Positions 47,249 to 58,805 of a stretch of DNA of 64,000 nucleotides are shown here, piece by piece. The DNA lies in contig OX485805.1 in the NCBI GenBank assembly GCA_950295325.1, forward strand, positions 43,238,758 to 43,302,757, written 5' to 3'. The stretch's first letter is position 1; every line of letters starts with the position of its first letter. The notes under the pieces were generated by a model. The model was not told the DNA's origin and did not search any database. It worked only from the letters and a program-made list of their open reading frames with translations. The translations under genes were made by a program, and so were the position numbers. The DNA is from Polytrichum commune. Its lineage: Eukaryota > Streptophyta > Polytrichopsida > Polytrichales > Polytrichaceae.

Positions 47249-48447
47249 GATGTCCTACAATTGATCGAGCGCCATCCCCATGTTTGCCTCATCGTCTTCG
47301 TCGTCATCCAGAAAAGCCTGACAGGCCTCCTCCAATCTAGCCATCCAAGCATCCATCTCAACAAGTTCCACAACAACAAGGCTGAAAACATGAAGCTTCA
47401 CCAAAAAAAAAAAAAACCTTGCAGCATGTTGTCAAGGCTGTTGGTCTCTGCAGTCCAGCCAGCAAAGGGACACAGTGAGGTGGAGGGTAATATCCTCGAG
47501 CTACGTGGCGGGCTGGAGCGTGGACACGTGTCCCGTTTGGCGAAGGTGCAGGGCCTCGCACACTTGTGGGTGGGACGACTGCCGGGGCAGTCCCGTTAGC
47601 GCTCACCTGCGGACATTGTAAACACCCCCTTGCCGGCCACGTTGGCGCCGAGGGGTGGGGATGCTCTGAGGGCCCCGGGCGTTGGGAACACCTCCCACCC
47701 ACGGAGACTAGGAGGCACGAGGGTTAGGCCATTAGCTATGTGTAGCTCATGGCGTGGTGATTCCATGATGCTCAAGGACACCTCAATCGGAGGTGTGAGC
47801 TAGGAGTTATGGCCATTTGAGTGGGGCGCTGTCCCAGGACAGCGCCCTGGTACAGCAGTGCCTGGGTGTGATTCCCAGGATTGCCAAGGTTCAGATAGGC
47901 ATAACTTCCTCAATACTTGCCTGAATGGGGAAAGTGAGGAGTCCATCAGCATCTACGTGAAGCGTAGATGAAGATGGAGTGGCCGCTTGTTAGAATCAGA
48001 CATCATACAAGGAAGTTATGATGGTCTGAAGCTGCTGGGGGCTTCTAGGCCCAACAGCTAAGGGAAAATGTCTACTTGGCCCCAACTCTTGGTAGAGAGA
48101 CAAGAGGTCTCTTGACGGTGGGGTAGGGGCCCCGCGTAGAGTCCTAGAGGCTTATATGGGTGAGGTGGTGTGGCCTCGCCCACCCGAGGCGGAACGGCAC
48201 GGCCTCCATGGGCTTTGGCCCATTGTGAGGCCATAGTTGCCTAGTATGGTTCGGGTTGTTGTAGTGTTGCTCCGGCAACCTGATGATCAACATAGTAGGA
48301 GGGTTGGTTCCCTCCTTTGAACTATAAGGTCCGGGGTAGGAAGAGCTAACCATTAGCATGGCGGAATGCGAAGAGTTAGCGCTCGTAACCTTTGCTAGGA
48401 ATGAAAATTGACAAGATGGTCAAGGGGGGCTAGCAAGGGTTGCGACA

Positions 48448-50628
48448 AGCAATGAGTTCATTTTATTTGGACCACGTGCAGTGCACAAGCATAGGCACAA
48501 TCATTGTCAATAATATTGCATGTAGTAATTCATTTGGGATTTATTATTCTTCTTATTCTTATTCTTATATTCTTACCAAAGCCAATGGCACTTTGGTGTA
48601 ATCAATAGTCTCATGTTAATTAATATTTTTAACGTAACTTAAATAGGCAGTGCAGTCATCCTTCCAATATTTTTCAGTTTTCCTTGATTAAATATATATT
48701 AAATTATATGGTCCGACAACATTCTTTTACATGGTCTTGGCCAAATTAACCATTATGTTCAAGAATTGCAACAATAGGCCAAACCACGTGTGCGGGTTAA
48801 TAGTTCATAACATGGTTCGTTACTTTATCCTCTTTCCCTTTTGAATTCAATTTATACTCTTATTCTCTTATTCTTGATCATTTAGATGTTCATCCCACTT
48901 ATTATATCGCAAGACTATTGGCTAACATGTTCAATTTCCATGTCACGATTATTTTCAGGTTTACCACTCTAGCATTTTTGAAGCAAAATCACCTTAGTAT
49001 ATTCCCTAATATCATGGCATTTACTAGAGATCCAACAAACAAATCCAATTGCCTTCTTTGTCTCTTCATAGCCAATGGTCTTAACAATCTTATCCTTTCA
49101 TTTTTTGCCAAGGGTTAGTGGGGTAGAACACGAATGGTTCAAAACCGTGGAGACCGTAGCCTCTTCAACTTCCATATTTAATCACCTTCCACTTCTTCCC
49201 AACTTCATACATGCATTTACCAAGTCATATTACAATGATAATATGCAAATGCCTTAGCCTATCAATGGTAATTCAATCTCCTTCTTTAATCTCTTAATTA
49301 TACTATATGTCATTCTCTCAAATCCCATGAGATACAAAGGAATTATTTGCTTAATTCAATTCTTATGAAATATGGATTCACATACATACACAAACCATGT
49401 CCTTGCTAATACTCTTTTGGCCAAATGTAGTAAGTTTTTGCTCTGGCTCAAAACAACAAAACCCAGGGAACAAAGTCTCCAGGAAGACTGAGATAGTGTC
49501 TATAAGGGTTATTGTCACATTGGATTAAGGACTTTATTAACAACTTAGGACTTTTCCTTCTTCGTTCCTCCATTATTCCACTTATTCCACTTATTCCACA
49601 CTCTTATGATTCTTTTGTGCACCTCCAGTAGTGAGTGATTCCGTCCTATCATAAGGTAATTTTCTATCACTCTATGGTTGTGACTTATATCAGTCGTGAA
49701 GCTCAAAAGCTTGGCAAGTTGGCACTAACTCTTAGGCAGGACTACGCGTCCAACACACGTCTTTTGAGTAGCCTTCTTTGTCTTTATGGGTTATGACTTA
49801 TGCTTGCGATCAATTCAAATTAATTCCAGTTAGTTTTACTTACAGCTATCGGCATTCCTTCAGAGACTGTAACCGTCTCCATCACTCTCCGATCCACCTG
49901 GTTGTCCATCTCATAGAGTATCTATTCCGTCAATATATAAGATATATATATATTTTGAACAAGCTATATCCTTTAGTTAACAAGTTGTTATTACTTAGAA
50001 GGATTTATCTGCAACAAGTTCATCTCACCGGGTAAAGTCTTGCTTCTACCATGCGGGTGTTGTTTTCAGTCTTTTCTCTATTTCAGTCTATAAATTCTCT
50101 CAGACCTAACTGGCGATATTCTATCAGGCTTACCCAGGCGATATCCTATTGTGGGGTAATTACCCTAAGGTGAGGTCAGTCCTCATCCTCGTAATAGGCT
50201 GTAACTTCTCACATTCTCTCAGGTAGGGTCTTGCCTCCCTCAGGCTTCTACGTCTGTAATTCCTCTACTGGCTATTGCCCTTTCGTCTCTCTGTAGACTG
50301 GTGGCCTTGCCATGACCACTCTCTGGTCTTGCCTTTACCCTTCCAGCCTCAGACTATGGCTTTACTCACTCATCAGTCTCTATTCTCCATCCCAGGGTAA
50401 GTGGCTATGCTCTCAAGATTATTGCCTCTTAATCTTCCTTTCACTCACATCTTGACTCCCTCATGCCCTCAAACCTGACTCCATAGCCAACTGCTTGGGA
50501 TTTCGCACTCTTCCTCGTACATCAAACTCTTCTTGCTTATGTGTCCTCTTTCGGCGCTCACAGCCTATTGCCTTTCCAGCGCATCTTGGTGTCTCTACCT
50601 CGGAAAGGCTATTGCCTGAGTATGCTTG
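48448..50628. other. Intergenic between solo LTR copies 1 and 2
   Basis: AT-rich to about 49500, then pyrimidine-rich. Contains three TTATTCCAC repeats (about 49570-49603). From about 50260 the motif CTATTGCC or close variants recurs and continues beyond LTR copy 2. No gene recognised. Confidence 0.45.
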
Positions 50629-51600
50629 TGTCGCAACCCTTGCTAGGTCCCTTAACAATCTTGCCAATTTTCGTTTCTAGCAAAGGTTACGAGCGCTAAC
50701 CCTTCGCATTCCGCCATGCTAATGGATAGCTCCTCTTACCCCGGACCAATAGTTCATAGGAGGGAACCAACCCTCCTACTTTGCTTTCGGGACTCACCCC
50801 TTAATCGGTAACCCATTTCCCCAATGTGGACTTCCATCCATAGAAGTCCAATCCTAAGTTGATCACCGCGTTGCCGGAGCAACACTACAACAACCCGAAG
50901 CATACTAGGCAACTATGGCCTCACAATAGGCCAAAGCCCATGGAGGCCTTGCCGTTCGGCCTCGGGTGGGTGAGGCCACACCACCTCACCCATATAAGCC
51001 TCTAGGACTTCACGCGGGGCCCCTACCCCACCGTCAACCAACCTCTTGTCTCTCTACCAAGAGTTGGGGCCAAGTGGACATTTTCCCTTAGCCGCTGGGC
51101 CTAGAACCCCCCCAGCAGCTTCAGACCATCATAACTTCCTTGTATGATGTCTGATTCCAGCAACCAACCACTCCATCTTCATCTACGCTTCACGTAGATG
51201 CGGATGGACTCCTCACTTGCCCCATTCGGGCAAGTGGTGAGGAAGTTATGCCTGTTTGAACCTTGGCAGTCCCGGGAATCACTCCCAGGCACTGCTGTAG
51301 CAGGGCGCTGTCCCGGGACAGCGCCCCACTCAAATGGCCATAACTCCTAGCTCACACCTCGGATTGAGGTGTTCTTGAGCATTCTAGAATCACCACGCCA
51401 TGAACTACGCATAGCTCATGGCCTCACCCTCATGCCTCCTAGTCTTTGTGGGTGGGAGGCGTTCCCAACGCCCGGGGCCCTCACCCACACTAGGATCACT
51501 TGGGCCCTCTCACCAACGGCGCCACAAGTCCCGGGTGTCACTCCGGGGTCCCCCTTGTGCCCATGGTGTTTCGGGCACTCCTCATGGAGGGTGCGCGACA
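50629..51600 (-). mobile_element. Solo LTR copy 2, with 5-bp target duplication
   Basis: A 972-bp LTR in reverse orientation, with TGTCG/CGACA termini. GCTTG lies immediately on both sides (50624-50628, 51601-51605), the 5-bp duplication left by LTR-retrotransposon integrase. That shows the ends are real and that the internal region was lost by LTR-LTR recombination. Inside are a perfect 24-bp palindrome (51303-51326), a CTACGTGAAGCGTAG hairpin and a TATAT box-like stretch in CTTATATGGG. Confidence 0.9.
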
Positions 51601-53299
51601 GCTTGCCTTTTCTAAGTATCTCATTCAATCACACGCTTCTCTCCTGTTCTTACAACTTAAGAGCACTCTTGACTATGCTTCCAGACTACTTTGCGCTCTT
51701 AACAGCTTATATGTCTATTTCAATGCTCACGATTATCGCCATTGCACTTCATCACTCCACATACTTTCTTGACATTATCTTCACACTAAAAACTAACTCT
51801 CATCATTCTTACGACCATTGCTCACAACACCTCTTGACTCCAGCCAATTTGCACTGACTCACCCGACCACAAGTATCAGTAAAACTTCATTGCACATACA
51901 ACCAGATTATTGCTCATCACGTTAACACTTCACTTCTATTCAAATGCAATGTTGCCCAAAGACTGTATCACACAGTTCTTCTTTGCCTATTGCTAATACT
52001 CCTTCTCGGAGGAAAACAAATGACACTCAGACTCAATCACTGAGCTCTGATGTCGCTAAAGCCTATTGCCAAACACTAGGAGACTATGCCTGATTTCTAA
52101 CTCTGAAAATAGCCTGCCTACTTTCTGATTCGCCTCCTCCTTGAACTGACGAAGGAGGAGAAGTCGGTTAAGGATTGTAACCGATTCTTGACGGCAATAG
52201 CCTTCCAATGCCGCTACAGATGACGTTCGAAGTCCATTTGCCGGATGAATATCGTCACTTTTCAAAAAATGGCCCACTTCGGGCAGGCGATAGCCAAAAA
52301 TTGGTCTCACACCAATCAAGCATCTTAATGTCCGCAATCTATCTAGTTACAAGATCAAAATTATTTGCATCATGATTATTATTACCATCAATCAATCTCA
52401 GACGGATAAAAACTTTTCAAGCCTAGAATGTTTGATTTTCTCTCAAGTTTTTATCACTTGGATACATGAGCCACAAGCGCTCATAGTCTCTTAATGTAAT
52501 GCATAATTTGCATTGGGTAACTTAGACTTATTGTCTAACAATTACCTTTCTACATCTAGGCAATTGCCTACTTTGGGACCCGAGAACTCACTTCTCTTCA
52601 TCAAGGCTCAAGTTATAAGGAATTCAACACATGCTCTATGACAGCCTCCTCAAAATACAATCAATCAATCCTTCATCAATTCTTAGACCATAATACAAAC
52701 ATGCAGAGATTTCATCAACAACTTGTAAGACTATAGCCTTAATCGGCTTATGACCGTTTCCAACATATCGAAATGTTAATGCTTTAATTACGAAGAATCA
52801 CTCCTTACAAACTTAAGAGAATCAATCACAATCCAATTGCCAAATAAAAAATGATATTCACAACTTGCAAACCAATACAAACAACATGGTTGCACTTTGG
52901 ATTAATTTAAACACCATACAATTGACTGACATCTATGAATCACGCATAGATTGCCAAAGTTGGGAACTATGTTGGGTAGTTGATTCCAACTTCAAAAGGT
53001 AGACAATTTGACATAGTTTTGGTGCCTCAAAAAATATGGGTTGGACACACTCTACTAAGAAAATCTCTCCTACTTATACTTGCAACCAAGCCATATGCTA
53101 AGCTGGATGATGTAGCCCTTCCTATCAGTCTTTGGCCTCTTGGAACCTTTCTCTTCTAAATCTCAAGGTCATAGACATGCAATTCACATGTCTTTTAGCT
53201 TTTCCAATTTTAAAATAATCCTATTTACACTATCCGTATGCCTTAAAATCGACCAAACAAAAAAACACTCCACCACTCTTCAATTTCTTGGCTTCATAG
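51601..53299. other. Intergenic with recurrent CTATTGCC motifs and one unrecognised frame
   Basis: The motif continues at about 51990, 52060, 52195 (complement) and 52288 (variant). A minus-strand frame at 52056-52337 (93 codons) has protein-like composition (VGHFLKSDDIHPANGL) but no recognised family. Confidence 0.35.
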
Positions 53300-53512
53300 G
53301 TGTCGACAATCTTGAGTGGTGGATGTTTTTTTTATTTCAATTACAAATTTTTATTAATTGGTGTTGATGACCACATTTGCACACAAAACAACTTGCGCAC
53401 GGTTTGGCAAGCACTGACCTCCTCTGCATCGGTTATGACACCGGAAGATGTTTACAATTTGGATGAGACTAGTTTTATTTATTATGCCCAACCAAACAAG
53501 ACACTAGTATAA
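53300..53512 (+). pseudogene. Short fragment of a second Tigger/pogo-type transposase
   Basis: The frame ends with VMTPEDVYNLDETSFIYYAQ followed by PNKTL, which matches the start of the DDE_1 nuclease including the first catalytic Asp (usual text PEDIYNxDETGLFYR..PNKTL). The rest of the transposase is missing. It differs clearly from the 34912-36105 copy, so it is a separate family. Confidence 0.75.
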
Positions 53513-53718
53513 GAAGAAGCTTTAATTCAATCATTCTCACATATCTTCATTATGTATACAAAAGACAATTTACATTAAAATATATCATTTTCTTGAAAAA
53601 ACCTCACTAATACGATATTTGAGACCAAAATGTCTTATTATACATAATACGACACTTTCTTGCGTGACCAAACGTGTCATATTAAAGGGGGAGAACAATG
53701 CCCTATAGTACCAATGGA

Positions 53719-54088
53719 ACAGATAGATAGAAACTCCAGTCCCTTTTTAGCAAGGGGCCGGCGTGAATAAAGTGTCCGTTCGTAATGCCAATGACCCGAT
53801 GCCCACTGGACAAGGGGATATTGGGACAATACTACTCTCCCCTTTCGAGGATGGACACTACAGTGACACACTATACTAGTTCCTAGCTAGCCACTAGTGC
53901 CTTGAAGATATCGGACACGGTATCCCCCCAAAGGGCTTTGAGGTACCCATACAACAAAGTCCAAGGACCCCCCACCATAGTTGGGTGGACTAAAGGTGGT
54001 GAGCACCACGCCGGCATGGGGAATGGAACCCACAACCTCCTCATGGAGGTCCATGAGCCCTAACCACCAAGCCAAGGCCCGTGGTGCC
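53719..54088 (-). mobile_element. tRNA-derived SINE, copy 2
   Basis: About 370 bp, roughly 93 percent identical by eye to copy 1 (41538-41909), same orientation, with the box-A and box-B like motifs at the right end and a (CTAT)n tail at 53719-53730. No convincing target duplication. Confidence 0.82.
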
Positions 54089-54258
54089 TCCCACTAGAAC
54101 ACTATAGAGCTCATCCCCTTTGAGTGAAACATGGAAGCCTTTTTGGATTCATGTTCATTAAATAACTCAAATACCCAAAAAAAGTACTTATTGCACATGG
54201 TAAACATGCCGATCTTAATGTAGCAAGTCACATGCATAGACAAACTCTAGACATCTAA
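54089..54258. other. Short AT-rich spacer up to the large Harbinger
   Basis: Nothing recognised. It ends in the TAA target duplicated by the large Harbinger-like element. Confidence 0.5.
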
Positions 54259-54266
54259 GGGGGGGG

Positions 54267-56701
54267 CCGCACCCAGGGGTTCCAGCCCGGAACCGTTGCA
54301 GTAACCGGACTTTAGGCCTAACCGGAGGCCGCATCTGTTGGGTACATACTTGGCCGCTTCTAGGGGTGTCAGAGGTACGCCCATGCCATGTGGCTGCCGG
54401 AAAACAGCGTGAAGCACAAAGAATGCAGGGTTTTCAACCGCTGCTCGCAAGCAACGTTAGGGGCGCCCATGGATGAGGGCGCGTTTTGTTGGACAGAATC
54501 TGTCCAACAATCCTCCGTCGCAGGTGACGGGGTCGTCGTGTTCGCGGGCACAGTGCGCAGGGTTTGCGGGTTGTCGACGAGTTTGCGATGCGCGGGAGCT
54601 TTGCCTCAGGCAACGCCAACCACTCTAGCGGCAAATTCTGTTGCGCGTAGCTTGTCTGTGTTCTGCGCGTGTGCTCAATGTATGTGGCCCAATGTGATCG
54701 TGAAGGTTGGGGATCGTATTGGAGATTGGGCGTGTAAACGGGAGATTGAGCGGGGGGGTTCGTGGGCCGCTGTGTTTAGGGATCTCCATGCCAAATGAAT
54801 CTGGTGAGTGCGCCACGACTGTTCCTGGGGGCCTCAGATGTGCACATGCCTTGCTGTCGGCGTTGAGTCGGTGTTGGTCTGTTGTGAGGGAAGCATACAG
54901 TCCTGAATCTGATGCGTTGTGTTTCGGGACATGTGGTCGTGGTGAATGTGCGCTCCAACTTGCCGTGCTGGATTTGCAGCACCGTTCTCTCCCTTTCTGG
55001 CGGGTTCATTTAGTTTCTTCTGTTGCGCTCCTTCGGCGTTGGTGTTTGGTCTCTATTTTGCGCGCGTGGACTGTTGGTTGGGGTCGCAGCTTCTCTGCCG
55101 TGCAGGGTTCACTGCACATGCATTTCGTTATTTCCGCTCCCAGGTTTGTCCATATATTCCCCTTCTTGCCGTCGTTGTCATTTACTGGGAGTCTGGCCAT
55201 TGCGCTCCCCTTTTCTTGCATGTGGCTTGTGGATATCAGAGCTTGGGGTTTCTGCCAAACTGCCCTCTTGTGCTTCCAACTCCTTCCATGTTTTCTTCTT
55301 CTTCTTGCATGCAACGACTGTGTTTTCTGGGTTTGGCTAGTTTTTCCCTTCGCGTTGCTAATGTCAACCCTTTGGCCTCCCTCTTGTCTGCAAGTTTTCT
55401 TTTGTGTCTGCTGTCAATTTGTGTATTTCTTGGCGGCAATCTCTTGCACTCTGTACGCAAATTCACAAATTCGTTGTTCTTCTTTCTCGGTCAGGTGTTT
55501 GGCTTGTCGTTTCTGTCTGGGGGTTCCGCGTCTTTGAACCTTCGTGCCATGCCTGTCATTGTTATGCAAGGCGATGGGGCATAGACTGCATTGCCATGTT
55601 GCTGGCCGTTGTGCACTGTGTGCGCAGCGCGTAGTCAGGCCCATCCCTATTCCCTTCGTGCTCTCACCGGGGCCCCAACCTCAAAATTGAATTTTCTTTT
55701 GTTTGTTTGTGGATTGCTGCTTTGGGTTCTTGCATTTCAGTGCCGCCGCATGTAACACCATCCATGTCGAGATCCATACTGTGTGCTATGTCCGGTGTTG
55801 TCGTGGATGTGCACCTTCAATGTACACCTCCTTGCGCCTGCATTGGGATGTAAATGCCTCTACTTTGCCGAATCCCTGCCCTCCCGTATGCTGTCCACAA
55901 ACAATGCCATTTCCTTTGATGCCTCCATGTGATGTGCGGTTTGTATCCGTTTTAACTGAGACTCCATGCTCCCACTTTTTATTTGATGTCGTCTGCATCT
56001 GTGTGTGGGCGGTGGTTGTTTATGTGAACCAAACCTTGCTTCTCCATTGCTGCTTCCGAGTGTGCTCTTCATCTTCAATATTGCCATTACTGCGAATTTG
56101 GGTGCAATTCCGTGCGCTAGCTGCCGTTTTCGCGCCTCAGCTGTGGCAAATTTCTTGCGGCGTTTGTGCGTCATGTCAAATCTTCATTTCCTGTGTCATT
56201 CTGGCTGCAGGAATCCATGTTGTCCCTGTCAGTTCCATTTTTTCCATGTGGAAATAAATGCTGAAACTTTGCACTCAGTCGAGTTTTCCAGACCTTCTGG
56301 GCAGGACATGTTGCTCCCTTGGCTCCTGGTTCCCTTTTCATAACTTGTCGGTGTTTTAGAATGCTCTGTGTTTGTTGTGCCATACGAACATAGCACCCCA
56401 GATTCATTTTGTGGCGTTTTTGGGGGGGGGGAAATGCAGTATGCCAGGATATAGTGCATGGGCATTGTGAATATTGTGTTGTTCGGCTGGAGTCTGTGGT
56501 CATACTTAACCCAACCTTAGGCCCACATCCGTGCAGTCCATCATCCCCCTGCCTGCAGCTGTGCATGTGTGCATCCATGCAATATGTGGGATGTGCACCG
56601 TTTGAACATGGTGGTTGTTTTGTTTCCAATCATTGCACCTCGGCTTCTGCATCAGTTCTTAATGATGGTTCTGCATGTGTGCAGAACAGGTTGCTTGAGA
56701 A
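54267..56701 (+). other. Left arm of the large Harbinger; probable leader and introns of ORF1
   Basis: T/G-rich sequence with long but motif-free open frames on both strands, e.g. a 276-codon plus frame at 54707-55537. A TTGTTGGACAG hairpin lies at 54487-54511. A strong acceptor-like TGTGCAG near 56684 precedes the ORF1 start by about 20 bp, suggesting a 5'-leader intron. Confidence 0.4.
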
Positions 56702-56704
56702 GTG

Positions 56705-58770
56705 ATGGAGGACATCACTGATTTGGGGGATAGCTCACATTGTCCCTCCACCCAATTGCCTATTGGAGCGGATTGCGACTATGGGTCAGGGTTTCTAGAC
56801 AGCCAGTCCCCGATGTCCACAACAGCTGCAGTCGGAAGAGGACCTCGACGTGGAAGGGGCAGAGCATGTGACATACGGGTATCCTCGGGTCCTTCACAAT
56901 CGCAATGTGCACCTCCCCACAAATTGCGCGGGCCTAATTGGACGGAGGCAGAGATGCTTGTCCTCATAGGACAAAAACGTATTGAGTGGGATGGGAGGCA
57001 CAATTGCAGCCAGCCTTCTCTAGCGAAGTTCGTATATGGGACGACCGCTTGGAAGTTGGTGTTGGCGGGGTGCATGGCTGTGGTGGGTTTCCGGCCTAGG
57101 GATGCCGACCAGCTAACAAACAAGTGGGATGGGTTGATCAAGGACTACAAGAAGTTGAAGGATTACATAGAGGGCACGGGTTCCGCGAATTGGTGGGGGA
57201 TGAATAGAGAGGAGAAGAGAGATTTGTGTAAGACTAGAAAATTGCCTCTAGAGTTTAGTGAGTGCATGTACACCGAGATGGAAAACTTTGTTGGAAAAAG
57301 GCAAATTTTTGGCCGTGCAACAGACAGTGTCGCGCACCTCTCCATGAGGAGTGCCCGAAACACCATGGGCACAAGGGGGACCCCGGAGTGACACCCGGGA
57401 CTTGTGGCGCCATTGGTGAGAGGGCCCAAGTGATCCTAGTGTGGGTGAGGGCCCCGGGCGTTGGGAACGCCTCCCACCCACGGAGACTAGGAGGCACAAG
57501 GGTAAGGCCATGAGATATGCGTAGCTCATGGCGTGGTGATTCTAGAATGCTCAAGAACACCTCAATCGGAGGTGTGAGCTAGGAGTTATGGCCATTTGAG
57601 TGGGGCGCTGTCCCGGGACAGCGCCCTGGTACAGCAGTGCCTGGGAGTGATTCCCGGGACTGCCAAGGTTCAAACAGGCATAACTTCCTCACCACTTGCC
57701 CGAATGGGGCAAGTGAGGAGTCCATCCGCATCTACGTGAAGCGTAGATGAGGATGGAGTGGTTGGTTGTTATGATCAGACATCATACAAGGAAGTTATGA
57801 TGGTCTGAAGCTGTGGGGGCTTCTAGGCCCAGCGGCTAAGGGAAAATGTCCACTTGGCCCCAACTCTTGGTAGGGAGACAAGAGGTTGGTTGACGGTGGG
57901 GTAGGGGCCCCGCATAGAGTCCTAGAGGCTTATATGGGTGAGGTGGTGTGGCCTCACCCACCCGAGGCCGAACGGCACGGCCTCCATGGGCATTGGCCCA
58001 TTGTGAGGCCATAGTTGCCTAGTATGGTTCGGGTTGTTGTAGTGTTGCTCCGGCAACACGATGATCAACATAGGATTGGACTTCCATGGATGGAAGTCCA
58101 CATCAAAGAAATGGGTTACCGATTAAGGGGTGAGTCCCGAAAGCAAAGTAGGAGGGTTGGTTCCCCTTCTATGAACTATGTGGTCCGGGGTAAGAGGAGC
58201 TAACCATTAGCATGGCGGTATGCGAAGGGTTAGCGCTCGTAACCTTTGCTAGAAAGGAAAATTGGCAAGATTATTAAGGGACCTAGCAAGGGTTGCGACA
58301 CGTGGTGGACTCCGACCGACTTGCTTCACCGCCAAGACAACATTTTGGTCGTTCTCCCCCATCTCCACGTGCACCTGTTTTGTTGGAGCAGGCAGCCCTG
58401 CCACGAGTGCCACTACCGCACCCGGCTCTCCCATGGTTGGAACACCCGGGGACGACACTCCCGGTTCTACTGGTCGCAAGCGGAAATCAATGGGCACTGA
58501 GAACCTAGTGGACTTTATGAAAGACTTTAATTGCGAGTACCTTGCACGAGCGGAGGCACAAGACAAAGACAAACGGTCATGGAGGACTGAAATGATGGCA
58601 CTCGACACGGCGCGGGAGGCGAGAATTGCACACAAGGACGCCGAGGCTTTCAACATGGACAAAAAACTTTATGAATTGGAGGTGGAGAGGACGAGGAATT
58701 TGGGGAACATGACTAGCGCTTTGCTTATGTTGGCATCCTCAATGGACACTCTTACCAGGTTTTGTGTGCA
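56705..58770 (+). pseudogene. Large Harbinger ORF1 (Myb/trihelix-like), split by solo LTR copy 3
   Basis: The 5' part (56705-57327) encodes about 207 aa. A low-complexity, Arg/Gly-rich lead is followed by a trihelix/SANT-like region: PNWTEAEMLVLIGQKRIEWD, then DADQLTNKWDGLIKDYKKLK. The LTR 57328-58300 interrupts it, and read-through stops after about 20 LTR codons. Beyond the LTR, the frame ending in GRKRKSMGTENLVDFMKDFN and a charged helical tail (ELEVERTRNLGNMTSALL) resume ORF1-like text up to about 58770. The frame directly after the junction differs from that of the tail, so at least one further shift is present. Normally ORF1 partners the transposase in binding the transposon ends. Confidence 0.8.
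57328..58300 (+). mobile_element. Solo LTR copy 3, inside ORF1 of the large Harbinger
   Basis: 973 bp from TGTCG to GCGACA, closely matching the other two copies. It includes the ~75 bp that copy 1 lacks and a perfect 24-bp palindrome at 57603-57626. The flanking five bases differ (GACAG left, CGTGG right), so the original duplication is lost, perhaps by recombination between two elements or a flanking deletion. Confidence 0.87.
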
Positions 58771-58805
58771 ACCTTCAACTCTTTGTGTTTTGGTTGTCCT
58801 CTATG

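Larger units (their letters stand above)
44267..47666. mobile_element. 3.4-kb PIF/Harbinger transposon inserted in LTR copy 1
   Basis: The left end GGGCATGGCCACCGTTGGCG and the complement of the right end, GAGCATCCCCACCCCTCGGC, are imperfect inverted repeats of about 25 bp. The trinucleotide TGA flanks both sides (44264-44266, 47667-47669), and it occurs once at this point in the uninterrupted LTRs. The element carries the two convergent genes standard for the superfamily: a Myb/trihelix-like ORF1 and a DDE transposase. It is GC-rich against AT-rich surroundings. Confidence 0.9.
44146..48447 (+). mobile_element. Solo LTR copy 1, interrupted by a Harbinger element
   Basis: 44146-44266 and 47670-48447 together match the ~972-bp LTRs at 50629-51600 and 57328-58300, beginning TGTCG and ending GCGACA. 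About 75 bp present in copy 3 (near 58070-58145) is missing here. No matching 5-bp duplication flanks this copy. No internal retrotransposon region (gag, RT, integrase) adjoins it. Confidence 0.8.

Noticed and set aside
54707-55584. Long overlapping open frames (276 and 212 codons) on the plus strand
   Set aside because: Composition is Cys/Leu/Phe/Ser-rich as expected from T/G-rich non-coding DNA, several frames are open at once on both strands, and no motif or splice-consistent chain was found.
44146-58300. LTR copies 1 and 3 as the two ends of one retrotransposon
   Set aside because: The 9 kb between them holds an inverted third copy, a SINE and half of a Harbinger, with no gag, integrase or reverse transcriptase; flanking duplications do not match.
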